This document shows, in pieces, positions 15,719 to 25,710 of a stretch of DNA of 64,000 nucleotides. This DNA comes from Qipengyuania flava (lineage in GTDB: Bacteria; Pseudomonadota; Alphaproteobacteria; Sphingomonadales; Sphingomonadaceae). The position numbers and the translations under genes were made by a program. The stretch spans positions 2,356,001 to 2,420,000 of the forward strand of contig NZ_CP080410.1 in NCBI RefSeq assembly GCF_019448255.1, read 5' to 3'. How positions within the stretch are numbered: the first letter of the stretch is position 1; each line of letters starts with the position of its first letter. The notes under the pieces are model-generated. The model made no database searches and was not told the origin of the DNA. It saw nothing but the letters and a program-made list of their open reading frames with translations.

Positions 15719-17983
15719 TCAGTCCTTCAGGAAGTCGGGCACGTGGGCTTCGCCGCCCCCGTCCTTGTTGCCGCCGCCGTCACGATCACGGCGCGGGCCG
15801 CCGCGTCCACCGCGACGGTCGCCGCCACGGCCACGGCCGCCACGGTCACCGCGCGGTTCGCGCGGCGGGCGGGTGTCTTCCAGCTCTTCGCCGGTTTCCT
15901 GGTCAACGACGCGCATCGACAGGCGAACCTTGCCGCGGTTGTCGATCTCGAGGACCTTGACCTTCACTTCCTGGCCTTCCGACACGACGTCGGTCGGCTT
16001 CTCGACGCGCTCGTTCTTCATTTCGCTGACGTGGACGAGACCGTCCTTGCCGCCCATGAAGTTCACGAATGCACCGAAGTCGACGATGTTGACGACCTTG
16101 CCGGTGTAGATCTTGCCGACTTCCGCCTCTTCGACGATGCCTTCGATCCACTTCTTCGCGGCTTCGATCTCGTCGGCATTGCTCGACGAAATCTTGATCA
16201 CGCCTTCGTCGTCGATATCGACCTTGGCACCGGTTTCGGCGACGATCTCGCGGATCACCTTGCCGCCCGTACCGATGACGTCGCGGATCTTCGACTTGTC
16301 GATCTGCATGGTCTCGATGCGCGGTGCGTGCTTCGAAACGCCCGTGCGCGAGGTCGACAGCGCCTTGGCCATCTCGCCGAGGATGTGCTGGCGGCCGGCT
16401 TTCGCCTGCTCCAGCGCCTTGGCCATGATTTCCTGCGTGATGCCGGCAACCTTGATGTCCATCTGCATGGTGGTGATACCAGCTTCGGACCCTGCAACCT
16501 TGAAGTCCATGTCGCCGAGGTGATCTTCGTCACCCAGGATGTCCGACAGGACCGCGAAGTCGTCGCCTTCGAGGATCAGGCCCATGGCGATGCCAGAGAC
16601 CGGACGTTCGATCGGAACGCCTGCGTCCATCATCGACAGACAGCCACCGCAAACGGTCGCCATCGAGCTCGAGCCGTTCGACTCGGTGATGTCCGACAGG
16701 ACGCGGATCGTGTAGGGGAAGTCCTCGTGGTCGGGCAGGACCGGGTTCAGCGCGCGCCATGCGAGCTTGCCGTGGCCCTGTTCGCGGCGGCCGGTAAAGC
16801 CGAAGCGACCAACTTCACCGACCGAGTACGGCGGGAAGTTATAGTGCAGCATGAAGTGGTTGTAGGAGAGACCCTCCAGACCATCGATCATCTGCTCGGC
16901 ATCCTTGGTGCCCAGCGTGGTGGTGCAGATCGCCTGCGTTTCACCGCGGGTGAACAGCGCCGAACCGTGCGTACGCGGAAGCAGGCCGACCATTGCCTCG
17001 ATCGGGCGAACCTGGTCGAGCTTGCGGCCGTCGATGCGGGTGCCGTCCTTGATGATGGCGCCGCGAACGATTTCCGCTTCGAGCTTCTTCACCGCCTTGC
17101 TGGCGACGAGCTGCGTCTGCGCTTCTTCTTCCGCGAAAGCTTCCTTGGCCTTAGCGCGCGCTGCGTTGAGCGCGTCCGAACGGGCCGACTTGTCGGTCAG
17201 CTTGTAAGCGGCCGCAATGTCGTCGCCGACGATGCCGCGCAGCTTTTCCTTGATGGCCGAGGTGTCGTCCGAGGTGTCGATTTCCCACGGATCCTTGGCA
17301 GCCTGTTCAGCGAGATCGATGATCGCACCGATGACCTTGCGGCTTTCCTCATGCGCGAACATGACGGCGCCGAGCATTTCCTCTTCGGTCAGCTCCTTGG
17401 CTTCGGATTCGACCATCATCACCGCGTCCTGCGTTGCGGCGACGACGAGGTCGAGGCGACCTTCTTCGTCGAGCGCGGTCTGCAGGCTCGGGTTCAGTTC
17501 GTATTCGCCATTGCGGAAGCCGACGCGAGCGGCGCCGATCGGGCCCATGAAGGGCACGCCCGAGATGGTCAGCGCAGCCGAAGCGGCAATCATCGCGACG
17601 ATATCGGGTTCGGTCTCGCCGTCATACGACAGGACCTGGCAGATGACGTTGATTTCGTTATAGAAGCCTTCCGGGAAGAGCGGACGCACGGGGCGGTCGA
17701 TCAGGCGGGAGGTCAGCGTTTCCTTCTCCGTGGCGCGGCCTTCGCGCTTGAAGAAGCCACCCGGGATACGGCCCGCGGCGGAGAATTTTTCCTGGTAGTG
17801 AACGGTCAGCGGGAAGAAGTCCTGCCCTTCCTTGACGCTCTTGGCGGCCGTCACGGCGCACAGCACCACGGTTTCGCCATAGGTGGCCAGAACAGCGCCG
17901 TCAGCCTGACGGGCGATCTGACCGGTTTCGAGGGTGAGGGTCTTTCCGCCCCACTCAATCGATACGGTTTTCTTGTCGAACAT
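15719..17983 (-). CDS. pnp: Polyribonucleotide nucleotidyltransferase (PNPase)
   Basis: The 754-residue protein has the complete PNPase layout: RNase PH domain 1 (about 10-145), the alpha-helical linker, RNase PH domain 2 (about 320-545, with the catalytic [14 protein letters not shown]), a KH domain ([11 protein letters not shown]) and an S1 domain ([20 protein letters not shown]). The tail is rich in Arg, Gly and Asp. PNPase degrades RNA 3'-to-5' with phosphate and is a core degradosome enzyme. It lies downstream of rpsO as in most bacteria. The 177 bases between rpsO and pnp hold the rpsO terminator and GC-rich inverted repeats near 18000-18060, the usual place for RNase III processing and autoregulation; that role here is inferred. 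Confidence 0.98.
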   Translation of the reverse strand: MFDKKTVSIEWGGKTLTLETGQIARQADGAVLATYGETVVLCAVTAAKSVKEGQDFFPLTVHYQEKFSAAGRIPGGFFKREGRATEKETLTSRLIDRPVRPLFPEGFYNEINVICQVLSYDGETEPDIVAMIAASAALTISGVPFMGPIGAARVGFRNGEYELNPSLQTALDEEGRLDLVVAATQDAVMMVESEAKELTEEEMLGAVMFAHEESRKVIGAIIDLAEQAAKDPWEIDTSDDTSAIKEKLRGIVGDDIAAAYKLTDKSARSDALNAARAKAKEAFAEEEAQTQLVASKAVKKLEAEIVRGAIIKDGTRIDGRKLDQVRPIEAMVGLLPRTHGSALFTRGETQAICTTTLGTKDAEQMIDGLEGLSYNHFMLHYNFPPYSVGEVGRFGFTGRREQGHGKLAWRALNPVLPDHEDFPYTIRVLSDITESNGSSSMATVCGGCLSMMDAGVPIERPVSGIAMGLILEGDDFAVLSDILGDEDHLGDMDFKVAGSEAGITTMQMDIKVAGITQEIMAKALEQAKAGRQHILGEMAKALSTSRTGVSKHAPRIETMQIDKSKIRDVIGTGGKVIREIVAETGAKVDIDDEGVIKISSSNADEIEAAKKWIEGIVEEAEVGKIYTGKVVNIVDFGAFVNFMGGKDGLVHVSEMKNERVEKPTDVVSEGQEVKVKVLEIDNRGKVRLSMRVVDQETGEELEDTRPPREPRGDRGGRGRGGDRRGGRGGPRRDRDGGGNKDGGGEAHVPDFLKD

Positions 17984-18118
17984 GTATTTTCCTTATGAAC
18001 CCGCGGGGCCACATTGCCGCGCGGGGCCTACTGTGCCGGGTATTCCGTCCCGGTCCGGTTCGGGGCGTTTCGTCTTGCCCCCTTGATGCTCCTGTGCCGG
18101 ATTGCGCAGGAGGCCAAA

Positions 18119-18153
18119 TAGAAAGAAGGGCGACCGTCGTGGCCGCCCTTCTT
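18119..18153 (-). terminator. Hairpin after rpsO
   Basis: AAGAAGGGCG (18123-18132) pairs perfectly with CGCCCTTCTT (18144-18153). Read on the minus strand, the hairpin is followed by TCTATTTGG, an imperfect T-tract. It can act as a partial terminator between rpsO and pnp. Confidence 0.7.
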
Positions 18154-18160
18154 GAAACTC

Positions 18161-18430
18161 TTACTTACGAAGACCCAGCTTCGCGATCAGGGCGTTGTAA
18201 CGCTCGACATCTTTCTTCTTGAGATAGGCGAGCAGGTTACGGCGCTTGTTGACCATCATCAGGAGGCCGCGACGCGAGTGGTTGTCCTTGTGGTTGGACT
18301 TGAAGTGCTCGGTCAGGTTGCGGATGCGCTCGGTCAGGATGGCGACCTGCACTTCCGGCGAACCGGTGTCGCCCTTGGCGACGGCGTTGTCCTTGATGAT
18401 CTCAGCTTTTTTCTCGGGTGCTACCGACAT
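18161..18430 (-). CDS. rpsO: 30S ribosomal protein S15
   Basis: The 89-residue protein ([17 protein letters not shown] ...) has the normal S15 length and the conserved [33 protein letters not shown] and [14 protein letters not shown] segments. The start at 18430 is chosen over one two codons earlier because it gives the standard S15 N-terminus. S15 binds 16S rRNA early in small-subunit assembly. The truB stop is at 18437, six bases from the start, so it is translated from the truB-rpsO transcript. Confidence 0.98.
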   Translation of the reverse strand: MSVAPEKKAEIIKDNAVAKGDTGSPEVQVAILTERIRNLTEHFKSNHKDNHSRRGLLMMVNKRRNLLAYLKKKDVERYNALIAKLGLRK

Positions 18431-18436
18431 TATCAT

Positions 18437-19438
18437 TTACTCCGCGACATCCGGTAAGTTGAAACCCCGCACGACTTTCGCCGAGCCTCCGCTGAGTTCC
18501 ATCAGCGCCACCGGCACATCGTGCAGTGTGGCAAGGTGGAGCCCGTCGGTGTGGGGCAGGTCCGACAATACCCGGCCCTGGCGGACCGCCTGCGCGCTGT
18601 CGGGATCGAGGGGGAGGACCGGGATGTCGTCCAGTCCGGCCTCTAGCGGCAGGAGAAGGTTTTCGATGGGCGCGCCCTTAGCGATTTCCTCAAGCTTGTC
18701 CAGCGAAATCGCCTGTTCTTCAAGGAACGGGCCCGCCTTGATGCGCCTGAGATAAGTGACGTGGCCCAGCGTTCCAAGGGCGCGTGCGATGTCCCGTGCA
18801 AGGGAGCGGATATATGTGCCCTTCGACACATGCGCGACCAGCGTCACGCTGTCCGCCATTTCGAGCGGCGCCTGCGGGTCGTAGGGGTCCGGGCGCCCCG
18901 CAGTTGTGGCGAAGGCAGAGCGCGGCTCCTCGTCCTCGCGTTCACCCTCAAAGCGGAGCGAGTGGATGGTCACCGCCCGGGTCTTCATTTCTACCTCTTC
19001 GCCCGCCCTCGCGCGGTCGTAAGCGCGCTTGCCGTCGATCTTCACCGCCGAATAGGCCGGCGGCACCTGTTCGATATCGCCGGTGAAATGTTCGAGCACG
19101 GCGGCGATTGCGGCCATGGGCGGCCGCCGGTAAGTGCGCTGGATCACCTCGCCTTCGGTGTCGAGCGTGTCGGTCTCCTCGCCGAACTGGATCGTGAAGG
19201 CGTAAATCTTGTCGCTGTCGAGCATGCGCCCGGCAAGCTTGGTCGCCTCACCCAGCGCGATGGGCAGGACGCCTTCGGCCAGCGGGTCGAGCGTGCCGCC
19301 ATGGCCGACCTTGGTCTTCATGTAGCCGCCCTGCCGCAACACGCGCTTGACCGCGCTCACTGCCTGCGTCGAGCCGAGCCCGCGCGGCTTGTCGAGGATC
19401 AGCCAGCCGTGGGGTGCAGGCTTGGTGCGCTCGCTCAT
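18437..19438 (-). CDS. truB: tRNA pseudouridine(55) synthase
   Basis: The 333-residue protein has the TruB start GWLILDKPRGLGSTQAV, the catalytic Asp51 in HGGTLDPLAEGVL, then KIYAFTIQFGEETDTLD and the late motifs SKGTYIRSLARDIARALG and LGHVTYLRRIKAGPF. It makes pseudouridine 55 in the T-loop of tRNAs. About 25 extra residues between the usual segments (EGEREDEEPRSAFATTAGRPD) form an insertion before the YIRSL motif. It overlaps the upstream M50 protease gene by ATGA, which indicates translational coupling. Confidence 0.97.
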   Translation of the reverse strand: MSERTKPAPHGWLILDKPRGLGSTQAVSAVKRVLRQGGYMKTKVGHGGTLDPLAEGVLPIALGEATKLAGRMLDSDKIYAFTIQFGEETDTLDTEGEVIQRTYRRPPMAAIAAVLEHFTGDIEQVPPAYSAVKIDGKRAYDRARAGEEVEMKTRAVTIHSLRFEGEREDEEPRSAFATTAGRPDPYDPQAPLEMADSVTLVAHVSKGTYIRSLARDIARALGTLGHVTYLRRIKAGPFLEEQAISLDKLEEIAKGAPIENLLLPLEAGLDDIPVLPLDPDSAQAVRQGRVLSDLPHTDGLHLATLHDVPVALMELSGGSAKVVRGFNLPDVAE

Positions 19439-20127
19439 CCCTCGATCCCGCGCGCAATCCAGGTCGCAAGCTCAAGATAGCGCTCTTCCAGCCAGAATAC
19501 CGGTCGCAGGATCGTGTTCTCGAGCAGGCCGCTATTGGGAAAGGCCCAGGTCGCCGCGATCAATACGATGAAGACCAGCATGCCGAGCGACTGGAACTTC
19601 TGCCAGTTCACCGCCCACTTGCGCGGCAGCAAGCCGCCGACGATGTGCGAGCCGTCGAAGGGCGGGATCGGCAGCAGGTTGAATAGCGCAAGGAAGACGT
19701 TGATCAGGATGAAGTAGCCGCTCGCATTCATCAGCCAGAAGGGCAATTCGCCTCCTCCGGCGAGTATCACTCCTGCGACCACCCCGAAAAGCAATGCGCC
19801 GACGAGCGCCAGAAGCAGGTTCGTCCCCGGCCCCGCTGCCGCCACAGCCACCATGCCATAGCGCGGGTGGCGCAGCCGGTCGCCGCGCACGGGCACGGGC
19901 TTGGCCCAGCCGAAGATCGGTCCGCCGAACAGCGCCAGCGCGCCGGGCACGAGCAATGTGCCGATGGGATCGACGTGGCGGATGGGGTTGAGCGAAAGGC
20001 GCTTCTGCTCCTTGGCCGTGGGATCGCCCAGGGCGAGCGCGGTCCAGCCGTGTGCGACTTCATGGAAGACGATCGCGATGATGAGGCACGGGACAAGGAT
20101 CACCGCGAGGACAAGGGTTTCGGTCAT
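19435..20127 (-). CDS. Site-2 protease family (M50) membrane metalloprotease
   Basis: The 230-residue membrane protein has the zinc motif HEVAHG (about residue 22) and the second motif NLLPIPPFDGSHI, where the Asp completes the zinc site. It belongs to the short, PDZ-less M50B group (YwhC-like) and not to RseP. Substrate is unknown. It overlaps truB by four bases and is the first gene of an M50-truB-rpsO unit on the minus strand. Confidence 0.9.
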   Translation of the reverse strand: MTETLVLAVILVPCLIIAIVFHEVAHGWTALALGDPTAKEQKRLSLNPIRHVDPIGTLLVPGALALFGGPIFGWAKPVPVRGDRLRHPRYGMVAVAAAGPGTNLLLALVGALLFGVVAGVILAGGGELPFWLMNASGYFILINVFLALFNLLPIPPFDGSHIVGGLLPRKWAVNWQKFQSLGMLVFIVLIAATWAFPNSGLLENTILRPVFWLEERYLELATWIARGIEG

Positions 20128-20172
20128 GGGGTCCTAAATGGGTTGGCCGCTGCCCGGCGTAAAGGGCGCGCC

Positions 20173-20691
20173 CTAGCGTTGCGCGGCGTACCACGCCAGC
20201 GCATCGCGCTCCGCGGCCTCGACGAAGCTTGCCTTGGCCCCGATGTACGAATCCCCAAGTAAGCCGAATTCGAGCGCTTCCTGCTTGATCTTGGAATAAG
20301 TTTGCGCCCTTTCGGGATGGGCACGCAGGTAGTCGCGAAAAGCCAGGTGCCGGATCGCGCCCGGTGAACCGCGCTCGAAGCAATGGACATGGTGGCTGCG
20401 CAGCCCGTCGCTGCGGTGCTTGGTGAAATAGCGGCGACCGGGAATGCCGTTCTCGCCCCGCGCGCGGTAGCCGAGCGCCCGCATGGCAGAACGCGCATCG
20501 AGTGCGGCGACATCCTCGACCTCGACCAGGATATCGATGATCGGCTTGGCGTAGATTTGCGGTATCGCAGTGCTGCCCACGTGGTGGATGCAGGCGGGCG
20601 CAATATTGAGAGCGGCTGCAATCAGGCGCTGCTCGGCGAGGAACTGCGCTCTCCAGTCGCTGTCGTGCGGGACCGGAGCAAGCGTGGTCAT
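20173..20691 (-). CDS. GrpB/UPF0157 family protein (nucleotidyltransferase fold)
   Basis: The 172-residue protein starts at ATG 20691 (MTTLAPVPHDSDW) and contains the GrpB motifs IHHVGSTAIPQIYAKPIIDILVEV and YFTKHRSDGLRSHHVHCFE. GrpB proteins have a nucleotidyltransferase-like fold of unknown substrate; the name has nothing to do with the GrpE chaperone. The start lies just after the tdk stop on the same strand, so the pair is probably one transcript. Confidence 0.88.
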   Translation of the reverse strand: MTTLAPVPHDSDWRAQFLAEQRLIAAALNIAPACIHHVGSTAIPQIYAKPIIDILVEVEDVAALDARSAMRALGYRARGENGIPGRRYFTKHRSDGLRSHHVHCFERGSPGAIRHLAFRDYLRAHPERAQTYSKIKQEALEFGLLGDSYIGAKASFVEAAERDALAWYAAQR

Positions 20692-20692
20692 G

Positions 20693-21271
20693 TCAGTCGG
20701 CCAGCGCTTCGCGGAAATGCTTTCGGCACATGGCGACATAGCGGTCGTTGCCGCCGATTTCCGTCTGCGCGCCTTCGGCAACGGCCTTGCCGCTGGCATC
20801 GACCCGCAGGTTCATCGTGGCCTTGCGTCCGCAGTCGCACACCGCCTTCATCTCCACCAGCGCATCGGCAATGCCGAGCAGCGCCGCCGAACCGGGAAAC
20901 AGCTCCCCCTGGAAATCGGTGCGCAGGCCGTAGCAGAGCACCGGGATTCCTTCATCGTCCGCCAGCCGGGCCAGCTGCCACACCTGCTCCTTGGAAAGGA
21001 ACTGAGCCTCGTCGACGAGCACACAGGCCAGCGGATCCTGCGCGTGTTCGGCCCGCACGTGGGCTTCGATATCGGTGTCCGGTTCGTAGCGGTGCGCGTC
21101 GCTTGCCAGTCCGATCCGGCTCGAAATCGCACCGCCGCCCGGCCGGTCGTCCAGGGCAGCAGTCCACAGCGAAACACGCATCCCGCGCTCGCCATAGTTG
21201 AACGCGGCCTGCAGCAGCGTGCTGCTCTTCCCCGCGTTCATGCTCGCATAGTAGAAATACAGCTTGGCCAT
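20693..21271 (-). CDS. tdk: Thymidine kinase
   Basis: The 192-residue protein is a type II thymidine kinase. It has the P-loop [20 protein letters not shown], the Walker B-like LVDEAQFL, the lasso and zinc residues [13 protein letters not shown] with a later Cys in YVAMCRKHF, and the length expected. It phosphorylates thymidine for salvage; a nucleoside importer gene lies elsewhere in the window. The gene is divergent from the abgT-like transporter. Confidence 0.96.
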   Translation of the reverse strand: MAKLYFYYASMNAGKSSTLLQAAFNYGERGMRVSLWTAALDDRPGGGAISSRIGLASDAHRYEPDTDIEAHVRAEHAQDPLACVLVDEAQFLSKEQVWQLARLADDEGIPVLCYGLRTDFQGELFPGSAALLGIADALVEMKAVCDCGRKATMNLRVDASGKAVAEGAQTEIGGNDRYVAMCRKHFREALAD

Positions 21272-21415
21272 GGAGCATCGCTAGCGGGAGGCGGGAGGCG
21301 GCGCGAGTCCGCATATCGGCCATTTCTCCACAAGCGGCATTAAGCGGGGCGACAGGCGGTAGCGGCAATGGTAGCGCCCGCATTCACGGGTTTATCAAAG
21401 ACAGGGACATCATTG

Positions 21416-23038
21416 ATGGCGGACACGGCGGCAGCGCAGCAGAAGGGCATCCTCGGCTGGATCGAGCGAAGCGGCAACAAGCTGCCCGATCCGGTCTTCC
21501 TGTTCTTCTGGCTGATCGCCATCCTGGTGGTCATTTCGGTCGTGGCGAGCTTGGCCGGCCTGTCCGCAGCCCACCCGACCGAAGTCGATCCCGATACCGG
21601 CGCGGCGACGATTATCACCGCTGTCAGCCTGCTGAGCGCGGAGAACATCCAGCGCCTGTGGGTCGACATGCCAACAACCTTCACCCACTTCCATCCGCTC
21701 GGTTACGTGCTGGTGGTGATGCTGGGCGCAGGCGTGGCGGAGCGCGCGGGCCTGTTCGGCACGGCGATGCGCGCCGGCGTGCGCAACGCGCCGACCTTCC
21801 TTTTGACCCCGATCGTCACCTTCGTCGGGATGATGGGCAACCTTGCCGCCGACGCGGCATACGTCGTCCTGATCCCGCTTGCCGGCATCATCTTCCACGC
21901 CGCGGGTCGCCATCCGGTGGCCGGTATCGCGGCTGCCTTTGCCGGCGTGTCCGGCGGCTTTTCCGCGAACCTCCTTCCCGGCCAGCTCGACGCACTGCTT
22001 TTCGGCATCACTGAAGCCGCGGTCGAGACCGTGTTCGGTGACTTCACCGCGAACATTGCGGGCAACTGGTACTTCATCGCGGCGATGACCTTCGTCTTCC
22101 TGCCGGTCATCTGGTGGGTCACCGACAAGATCATCGAACCGCGCCTTGGCCCGTGGAACCCGGAAATGGCGGGCAACGCGGTGTCGCCCGAACAGCAGGG
22201 CGAGGTAGCCGATGGCGACCGTGAGCTCAGCGAAGGCGAGCGCAAGGGCCTGCGCGCAGCCGGGCTCGCCGTGCTCTTCGTGGTCGGCCTGTGGCTGTTC
22301 TTCACGCTCGGCCCGGGCACGCCGCTGATCGACGAGGAGGCTTCGCCCGAAGCGCGCCTCACGCCCTTCTACCGCAGCCTCGTGGCGGGCTTCTTCCTGC
22401 TCTTCCTCTTGGCCGGCTGGGCCTATGGCAAGGCAGCGGGCACGATCGAGGACCATCGCGGGCTCGTCAAAATGATGGCCGGCGCGATGGAGGACCTCGC
22501 CTATTACCTCGTCCTCGCCTTTGCCGCCGCGCATTTCGTGGCGATGTTCGCCTGGTCGAACCTCGGTCTGATCCTTGCGGTGAACGGCGCCGATTTCCTC
22601 GGCAACAGCGGCCTGCCCGCCTGGGCGCTGCTGGCGGCGATCATCGTCGTGTCCTCGCTGCTCAACATCTTCGTGGGATCGGCCTCGGCCAAGTGGGCGC
22701 TGCTATCGCCCGTTCTGGTGCCGATGCTGATGCTGCTCGGCATCACGCCAGAAATGGCCACCGCCGCTTACCGCGTGGGTGACGGGGCGACCAACATCAT
22801 CACTCCGCTGATGGTGTACTTCCCGCTGATCCTGATCTTCTGCCAGCGCTGGCAGAAGGACTTCGGGCTGGGCAGCCTTGCCGCGACCATGCTGCCCTAT
22901 TCGATCGGCCTGCTGCTTTCGGGCCTTGCGATGACCATCGCCTGGGTCGTGCTCGACCTGCCGCTGGGTCCGGGCGCCGAGGTGTTCATGGAGGTTCCGA
23001 CCGCCAGCGCCCCGGCAGCTCCCGCGACCGCCGGCTAG
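21416..23038 (+). CDS. AbgT family transporter
   Basis: The 540-residue protein from ATG 21416 (MADTAAAQQKGILGWIERSGNKLPDP) matches AbgT: LPDPVFLFFWLIAILVV, FTHFHPLGYVLVVMLGAGVAERAGL, PIVTFVGMMGNLAADAAYVVLIPL and GDGATNIITPLMVYFPLIL. AbgT homologues move p-aminobenzoyl-glutamate or, in the MtrF and YdaH cases, export sulfonamides. The start is preferred over 21368 because AGGGA precedes it and the extra 16 residues are not typical. Its stop TAG lies in the palindrome CTAG (23035-23038) that also forms the stop of the convergent echA-like gene. Confidence 0.9.
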   Translation: MADTAAAQQKGILGWIERSGNKLPDPVFLFFWLIAILVVISVVASLAGLSAAHPTEVDPDTGAATIITAVSLLSAENIQRLWVDMPTTFTHFHPLGYVLVVMLGAGVAERAGLFGTAMRAGVRNAPTFLLTPIVTFVGMMGNLAADAAYVVLIPLAGIIFHAAGRHPVAGIAAAFAGVSGGFSANLLPGQLDALLFGITEAAVETVFGDFTANIAGNWYFIAAMTFVFLPVIWWVTDKIIEPRLGPWNPEMAGNAVSPEQQGEVADGDRELSEGERKGLRAAGLAVLFVVGLWLFFTLGPGTPLIDEEASPEARLTPFYRSLVAGFFLLFLLAGWAYGKAAGTIEDHRGLVKMMAGAMEDLAYYLVLAFAAAHFVAMFAWSNLGLILAVNGADFLGNSGLPAWALLAAIIVVSSLLNIFVGSASAKWALLSPVLVPMLMLLGITPEMATAAYRVGDGATNIITPLMVYFPLILIFCQRWQKDFGLGSLAATMLPYSIGLLLSGLAMTIAWVVLDLPLGPGAEVFMEVPTASAPAAPATAG

Positions 23039-23877
23039 GACCGCCCTTCGCGCGCCTCGCGTCGGATCGTTTCGGCACCCGAGGGATCTACGGGCACGCC
23101 GTGAACGATCCGCGCGTTGGCATGGCCGACCTGCTGCCAGCCCATCGCCGCCGTCAGCGCGCTGGAATACCCTTGAGCATCGAGGCTCTGGTTGCAGGCG
23201 AGCTTGGCGAGCTTGAGGCCAATCAGCGGCCGCCGCGCAATGCGGGCCGCCATGGCAAGCGTGAAGCTCTCCAGTTCCTCCGGCTCGACCACGTGGTTGA
23301 CCATCCCCACCTGGCGGCATTCCTCCGCGGTGAACTCGCCCCCGACGAACAACATCTCGCGCGCCTTGCGGTGTCCGAGCTCGAAGACATGGGCGAAATA
23401 TTCGACCCCGTTGACGCCGAAAGCCACGGTCGGGTCGGAGAAGCGCGCGTCGCTGCTGGCGATGACGATGTCGAAGGGCCAGACAAGCATGAGGCCCCCG
23501 GCCATGCACAGGCCTTGCACCTGCACGACTACCGGCTTGGGCAAATCGCGCCAGCGGCGGCACAGGCCGAGATACATTTCGTGCTCGGCCGACATCTGCC
23601 CTTCCTGCCCTTCGGCATCGAAGCCCGCCCACATCGTCACCGCGTCCTGCTCTGCAAGGCCGGAGCTGTCGCGAAGGTCATGGCCGGATGAGAAATGCGC
23701 GCCATCGGCGGCCAGCACTATGCAGCGCACGCTGTCGTCGCGCGCGCCCGCGGCAAGCGCATGGTCGAGCTGGTAGAGCAGCGCCTTGTCCTGCGCATTG
23801 GCCTTGTCGGCGCGCGTCAGCGTGATGCGCCAGACACCCTCTGCCGGGCGGTCGCAAGCTACTCGGGTGTAATCCAT
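23035..23877 (-). CDS. Enoyl-CoA hydratase/isomerase family protein
   Basis: The 280-residue protein from ATG 23877 (MDYTRVACDRPAEGVWRITLTRADKANAQ) is a crotonase fold protein. The oxyanion-hole segments are IVLAADGAHFSSGHDL and VVVQVQGLCMAGGLMLVWPFDIVIA. The usual Glu pair is not obvious; the second position reads FSDPTVAFGVNGVEYF, so a classic hydratase reaction is not assured. Several CoA thioesterases lie upstream on the same strand beyond rbfA, but no complete beta-oxidation set is present. The gene shares its stop with the abgT-like gene in a CTAG. Confidence 0.85.
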   Translation of the reverse strand: MDYTRVACDRPAEGVWRITLTRADKANAQDKALLYQLDHALAAGARDDSVRCIVLAADGAHFSSGHDLRDSSGLAEQDAVTMWAGFDAEGQEGQMSAEHEMYLGLCRRWRDLPKPVVVQVQGLCMAGGLMLVWPFDIVIASSDARFSDPTVAFGVNGVEYFAHVFELGHRKAREMLFVGGEFTAEECRQVGMVNHVVEPEELESFTLAMAARIARRPLIGLKLAKLACNQSLDAQGYSSALTAAMGWQQVGHANARIVHGVPVDPSGAETIRREAREGRS

Positions 23878-23911
23878 CGGCCTCTCCTCAAGCGCGGGAA
23901 AGGCTAGCAGA

Positions 23912-24313
23912 TCATTCCTCGTCGTCGAGGTCGCGCAGCACCTTGGGATCGGAGAGCAGTTTCTCGATCCGGTCCGCCTCGTCGAAGCTTTCATCGGGGG
24001 CGAATTTCAGCTTGGGCGCGAATTTGAGGCCCAATCGCTGGGCGACTTCCTTCTGAAAGAAGGCCGTATTGGTGCGCAGCGCCTTCAGCACGATGGCCTC
24101 GTCCTCGCCAAGGAGCGGCTTCACATAGGCTTTTGCGTTGCGCAGGTCGGGCGTCATGCGGACCTCGGTCACGGCGATGTTGCTGGCGCGCAGCACGTCG
24201 TCATGCGCCTCGCCGCGCGCGAGCAGTTCGGACAGGATATGCCGCACCCGTTCGCCCACTTTCAGGACGCGGACCGACTGCTGTTCGGGGGTGGATTGCT
24301 GGTGCTTGGCCAT
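23912..24313 (-). CDS. rbfA: 30S ribosome-binding factor RbfA
   Basis: The 133-residue protein has the RbfA pattern [18 protein letters not shown] (here [15 protein letters not shown]), [25 protein letters not shown] and [31 protein letters not shown]. RbfA helps 16S rRNA 5'-end maturation during 30S assembly. It overlaps the upstream DUF1697 gene by one base (TGATG). In most bacteria it directly follows infB; here four genes lie between. Confidence 0.95.
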   Translation of the reverse strand: MAKHQQSTPEQQSVRVLKVGERVRHILSELLARGEAHDDVLRASNIAVTEVRMTPDLRNAKAYVKPLLGEDEAIVLKALRTNTAFFQKEVAQRLGLKFAPKLKFAPDESFDEADRIEKLLSDPKVLRDLDDEE

Positions 24314-24867
24314 CAGGCGGTTTCTTCCATTTTCGCTAGGATGCGCTTCAGGGATGTCATGTTGCGCGCGGTCCCCCTGCAGCGCAGCCGCCGCTCGAGA
24401 ACCTTGTTCGACAGGTCCGATACACCGACACCGTGCACATAGTCGAGGAACAGGACCCGGTCCCCCAGGGCGAGGCGTTCGCTCCCCTTGGCCGCATGCT
24501 CCTCGATCAGGGCCTCGACAGCGACCGCGTCGGGCTGCTGGCTGAGGAAGATCGAATGGACCATCTTGTCCGATCCGTGCTCCGGCCCGGTGCCGTGGAA
24601 GGGGTTGGTATCGATCGCCGCGCGGATCTGATCGCGCGTGCGAACCATGGCGCAGGACTTGAAACCGAAGGCCTGCTGCACGGTGCTTTCGAGCTGGATT
24701 TCGAGCATGGCAGGATCGCGCTCGTCGGTGAGGATAACATTGCCGCTGGCGGCCACGGTCGACACATCGCGGAAGCCTGCTCCCGTCAGCGCGGCGACAA
24801 GATCGACCATCTTGATCCGGTTGCCGCCGACATTGATGCTGCCCAGGAAGGCTACGAGCCGCGCCAT
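24313..24867 (-). CDS. DUF1697 family protein
   Basis: The 184-residue protein begins [26 protein letters not shown] and continues [15 protein letters not shown], the recognisable DUF1697 start (LRGINVGG ... SGNVVF). The later [19 protein letters not shown] and [12 protein letters not shown] (the TxRNW region) agree. Function is unknown. It lies within the infB-rbfA interval and is coupled to rbfA by a one-base overlap. Confidence 0.85.
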   Translation of the reverse strand: MARLVAFLGSINVGGNRIKMVDLVAALTGAGFRDVSTVAASGNVILTDERDPAMLEIQLESTVQQAFGFKSCAMVRTRDQIRAAIDTNPFHGTGPEHGSDKMVHSIFLSQQPDAVAVEALIEEHAAKGSERLALGDRVLFLDYVHGVGVSDLSNKVLERRLRCRGTARNMTSLKRILAKMEETA

Positions 24868-24871
24868 CGCG

Positions 24872-25282
24872 TTACTTCGCGACCGGGCGCGGCGTGGGGA
24901 TGGCGGTGCTGGTCGAACGGGCGAGCAGCTTGCCGTCCGTGTCGAGGAGTTCGCCCTCGAGAAAGATCACCTTGCGCCCGCGGCGGACCACCCGGCCCTT
25001 GCCGATCAGCGGTCCGGCGAGCACGGGCTTCAAGAGGCTCATCGAGATTTCAAGGTTCAACGGCGCTTCCGCCTGGTCGGTCGCCCAGACATGCGCCCAG
25101 CCCATCACTTCGTCGAGGAAGCCCGCGACCAGACCGCCCTGCACGCTGCCGCGCGGGGTGATAAAGCTGTCGGGTGCATGGAAGCGCAGGGTGATTTCCT
25201 CACGCTCCTTGTCGAAATGATCGAACTCGACGCCCATGAGGTCGGCATGCGCCGCGCCGAGCGCGTGCTTGGTATCGGTCAA
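24872..25282 (-). CDS. PaaI family hotdog thioesterase (copy 3 of 3)
   Basis: The 136-residue protein has the PaaI/YigI hotdog core ITPRGSVQGGLVAGFLDEVMG, in which the Gln-Gly-Gly helix and the following Asp-Glu are the active-site region. Members split acyl-CoA thioesters. It is more similar to the middle copy than to the first: both read PRG(S/A)VQGGL(V/I)AGFLDEVMG. It overlaps the middle copy by four bases (ATGA), and DUF1697 follows after four bases. Confidence 0.85.
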   Translation of the reverse strand: MTDTKHALGAAHADLMGVEFDHFDKEREEITLRFHAPDSFITPRGSVQGGLVAGFLDEVMGWAHVWATDQAEAPLNLEISMSLLKPVLAGPLIGKGRVVRRGRKVIFLEGELLDTDGKLLARSTSTAIPTPRPVAK

Positions 25283-25710
25283 TCGTTCACTCCGGGAACA
25301 GGCGTCGGGATGGCGCTGGAGGTTGCGCGGGCTAGCACGTTTCCATCCTTGTCGAGCAGTTCGCCCTCCAGGAAGGCCACCCGCTTGCCCACCTTCACCA
25401 CGCGCCCCTTGGCCGTGATGGTCTCCATCGGGACCATCCGCAGAAAAGTGAGGTTCATGTCGAGATTGAGCGGCAGGCGCTTCTCGGCCTCGCCGAAGCG
25501 CGCCTCGGTCACGGCCAGCAGCGCGCCGCCCATGACCTCATCCAGGAAGCCCGCGATCAGCCCGCCCTGCACCGCACCGCGCGGTGAGGCGAAGCTCGGC
25601 GGCGGGGTGTAGCGACATGTCAGCTCGCCCGCTTCCTCGTCAAAGGACACGAATTCGCTGCCCATAAGGTGGGCGGACGGCGAGCGCCTGCTTTCGTAGA
25701 TCTTAGACAT
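25279..25710 (-). CDS. PaaI family hotdog thioesterase (copy 2 of 3)
   Basis: The 143-residue protein from ATG 25710 (MSKIYESRRSPSAHLMG) has SPRGAVQGGLIAGFLDEVMGG and FLEGELLDKDGNVLARATSSAIPTP, nearly the same end as the third copy (ARSTSTAIPTP). A start 57 bases upstream would overlap the first copy further and lacks a ribosome-binding site. It overlaps the first copy by eight bases and the third by four. Substrate unknown. Confidence 0.85.
   Translation of the reverse strand: MSKIYESRRSPSAHLMGSEFVSFDEEAGELTCRYTPPPSFASPRGAVQGGLIAGFLDEVMGGALLAVTEARFGEAEKRLPLNLDMNLTFLRMVPMETITAKGRVVKVGKRVAFLEGELLDKDGNVLARATSSAIPTPVPGVND

Noticed and set aside
15743-17998. 751-codon open frame opposite pnp
   Set aside because: It is an antisense shadow of a fully conserved PNPase; composition is atypical and no motif is visible.
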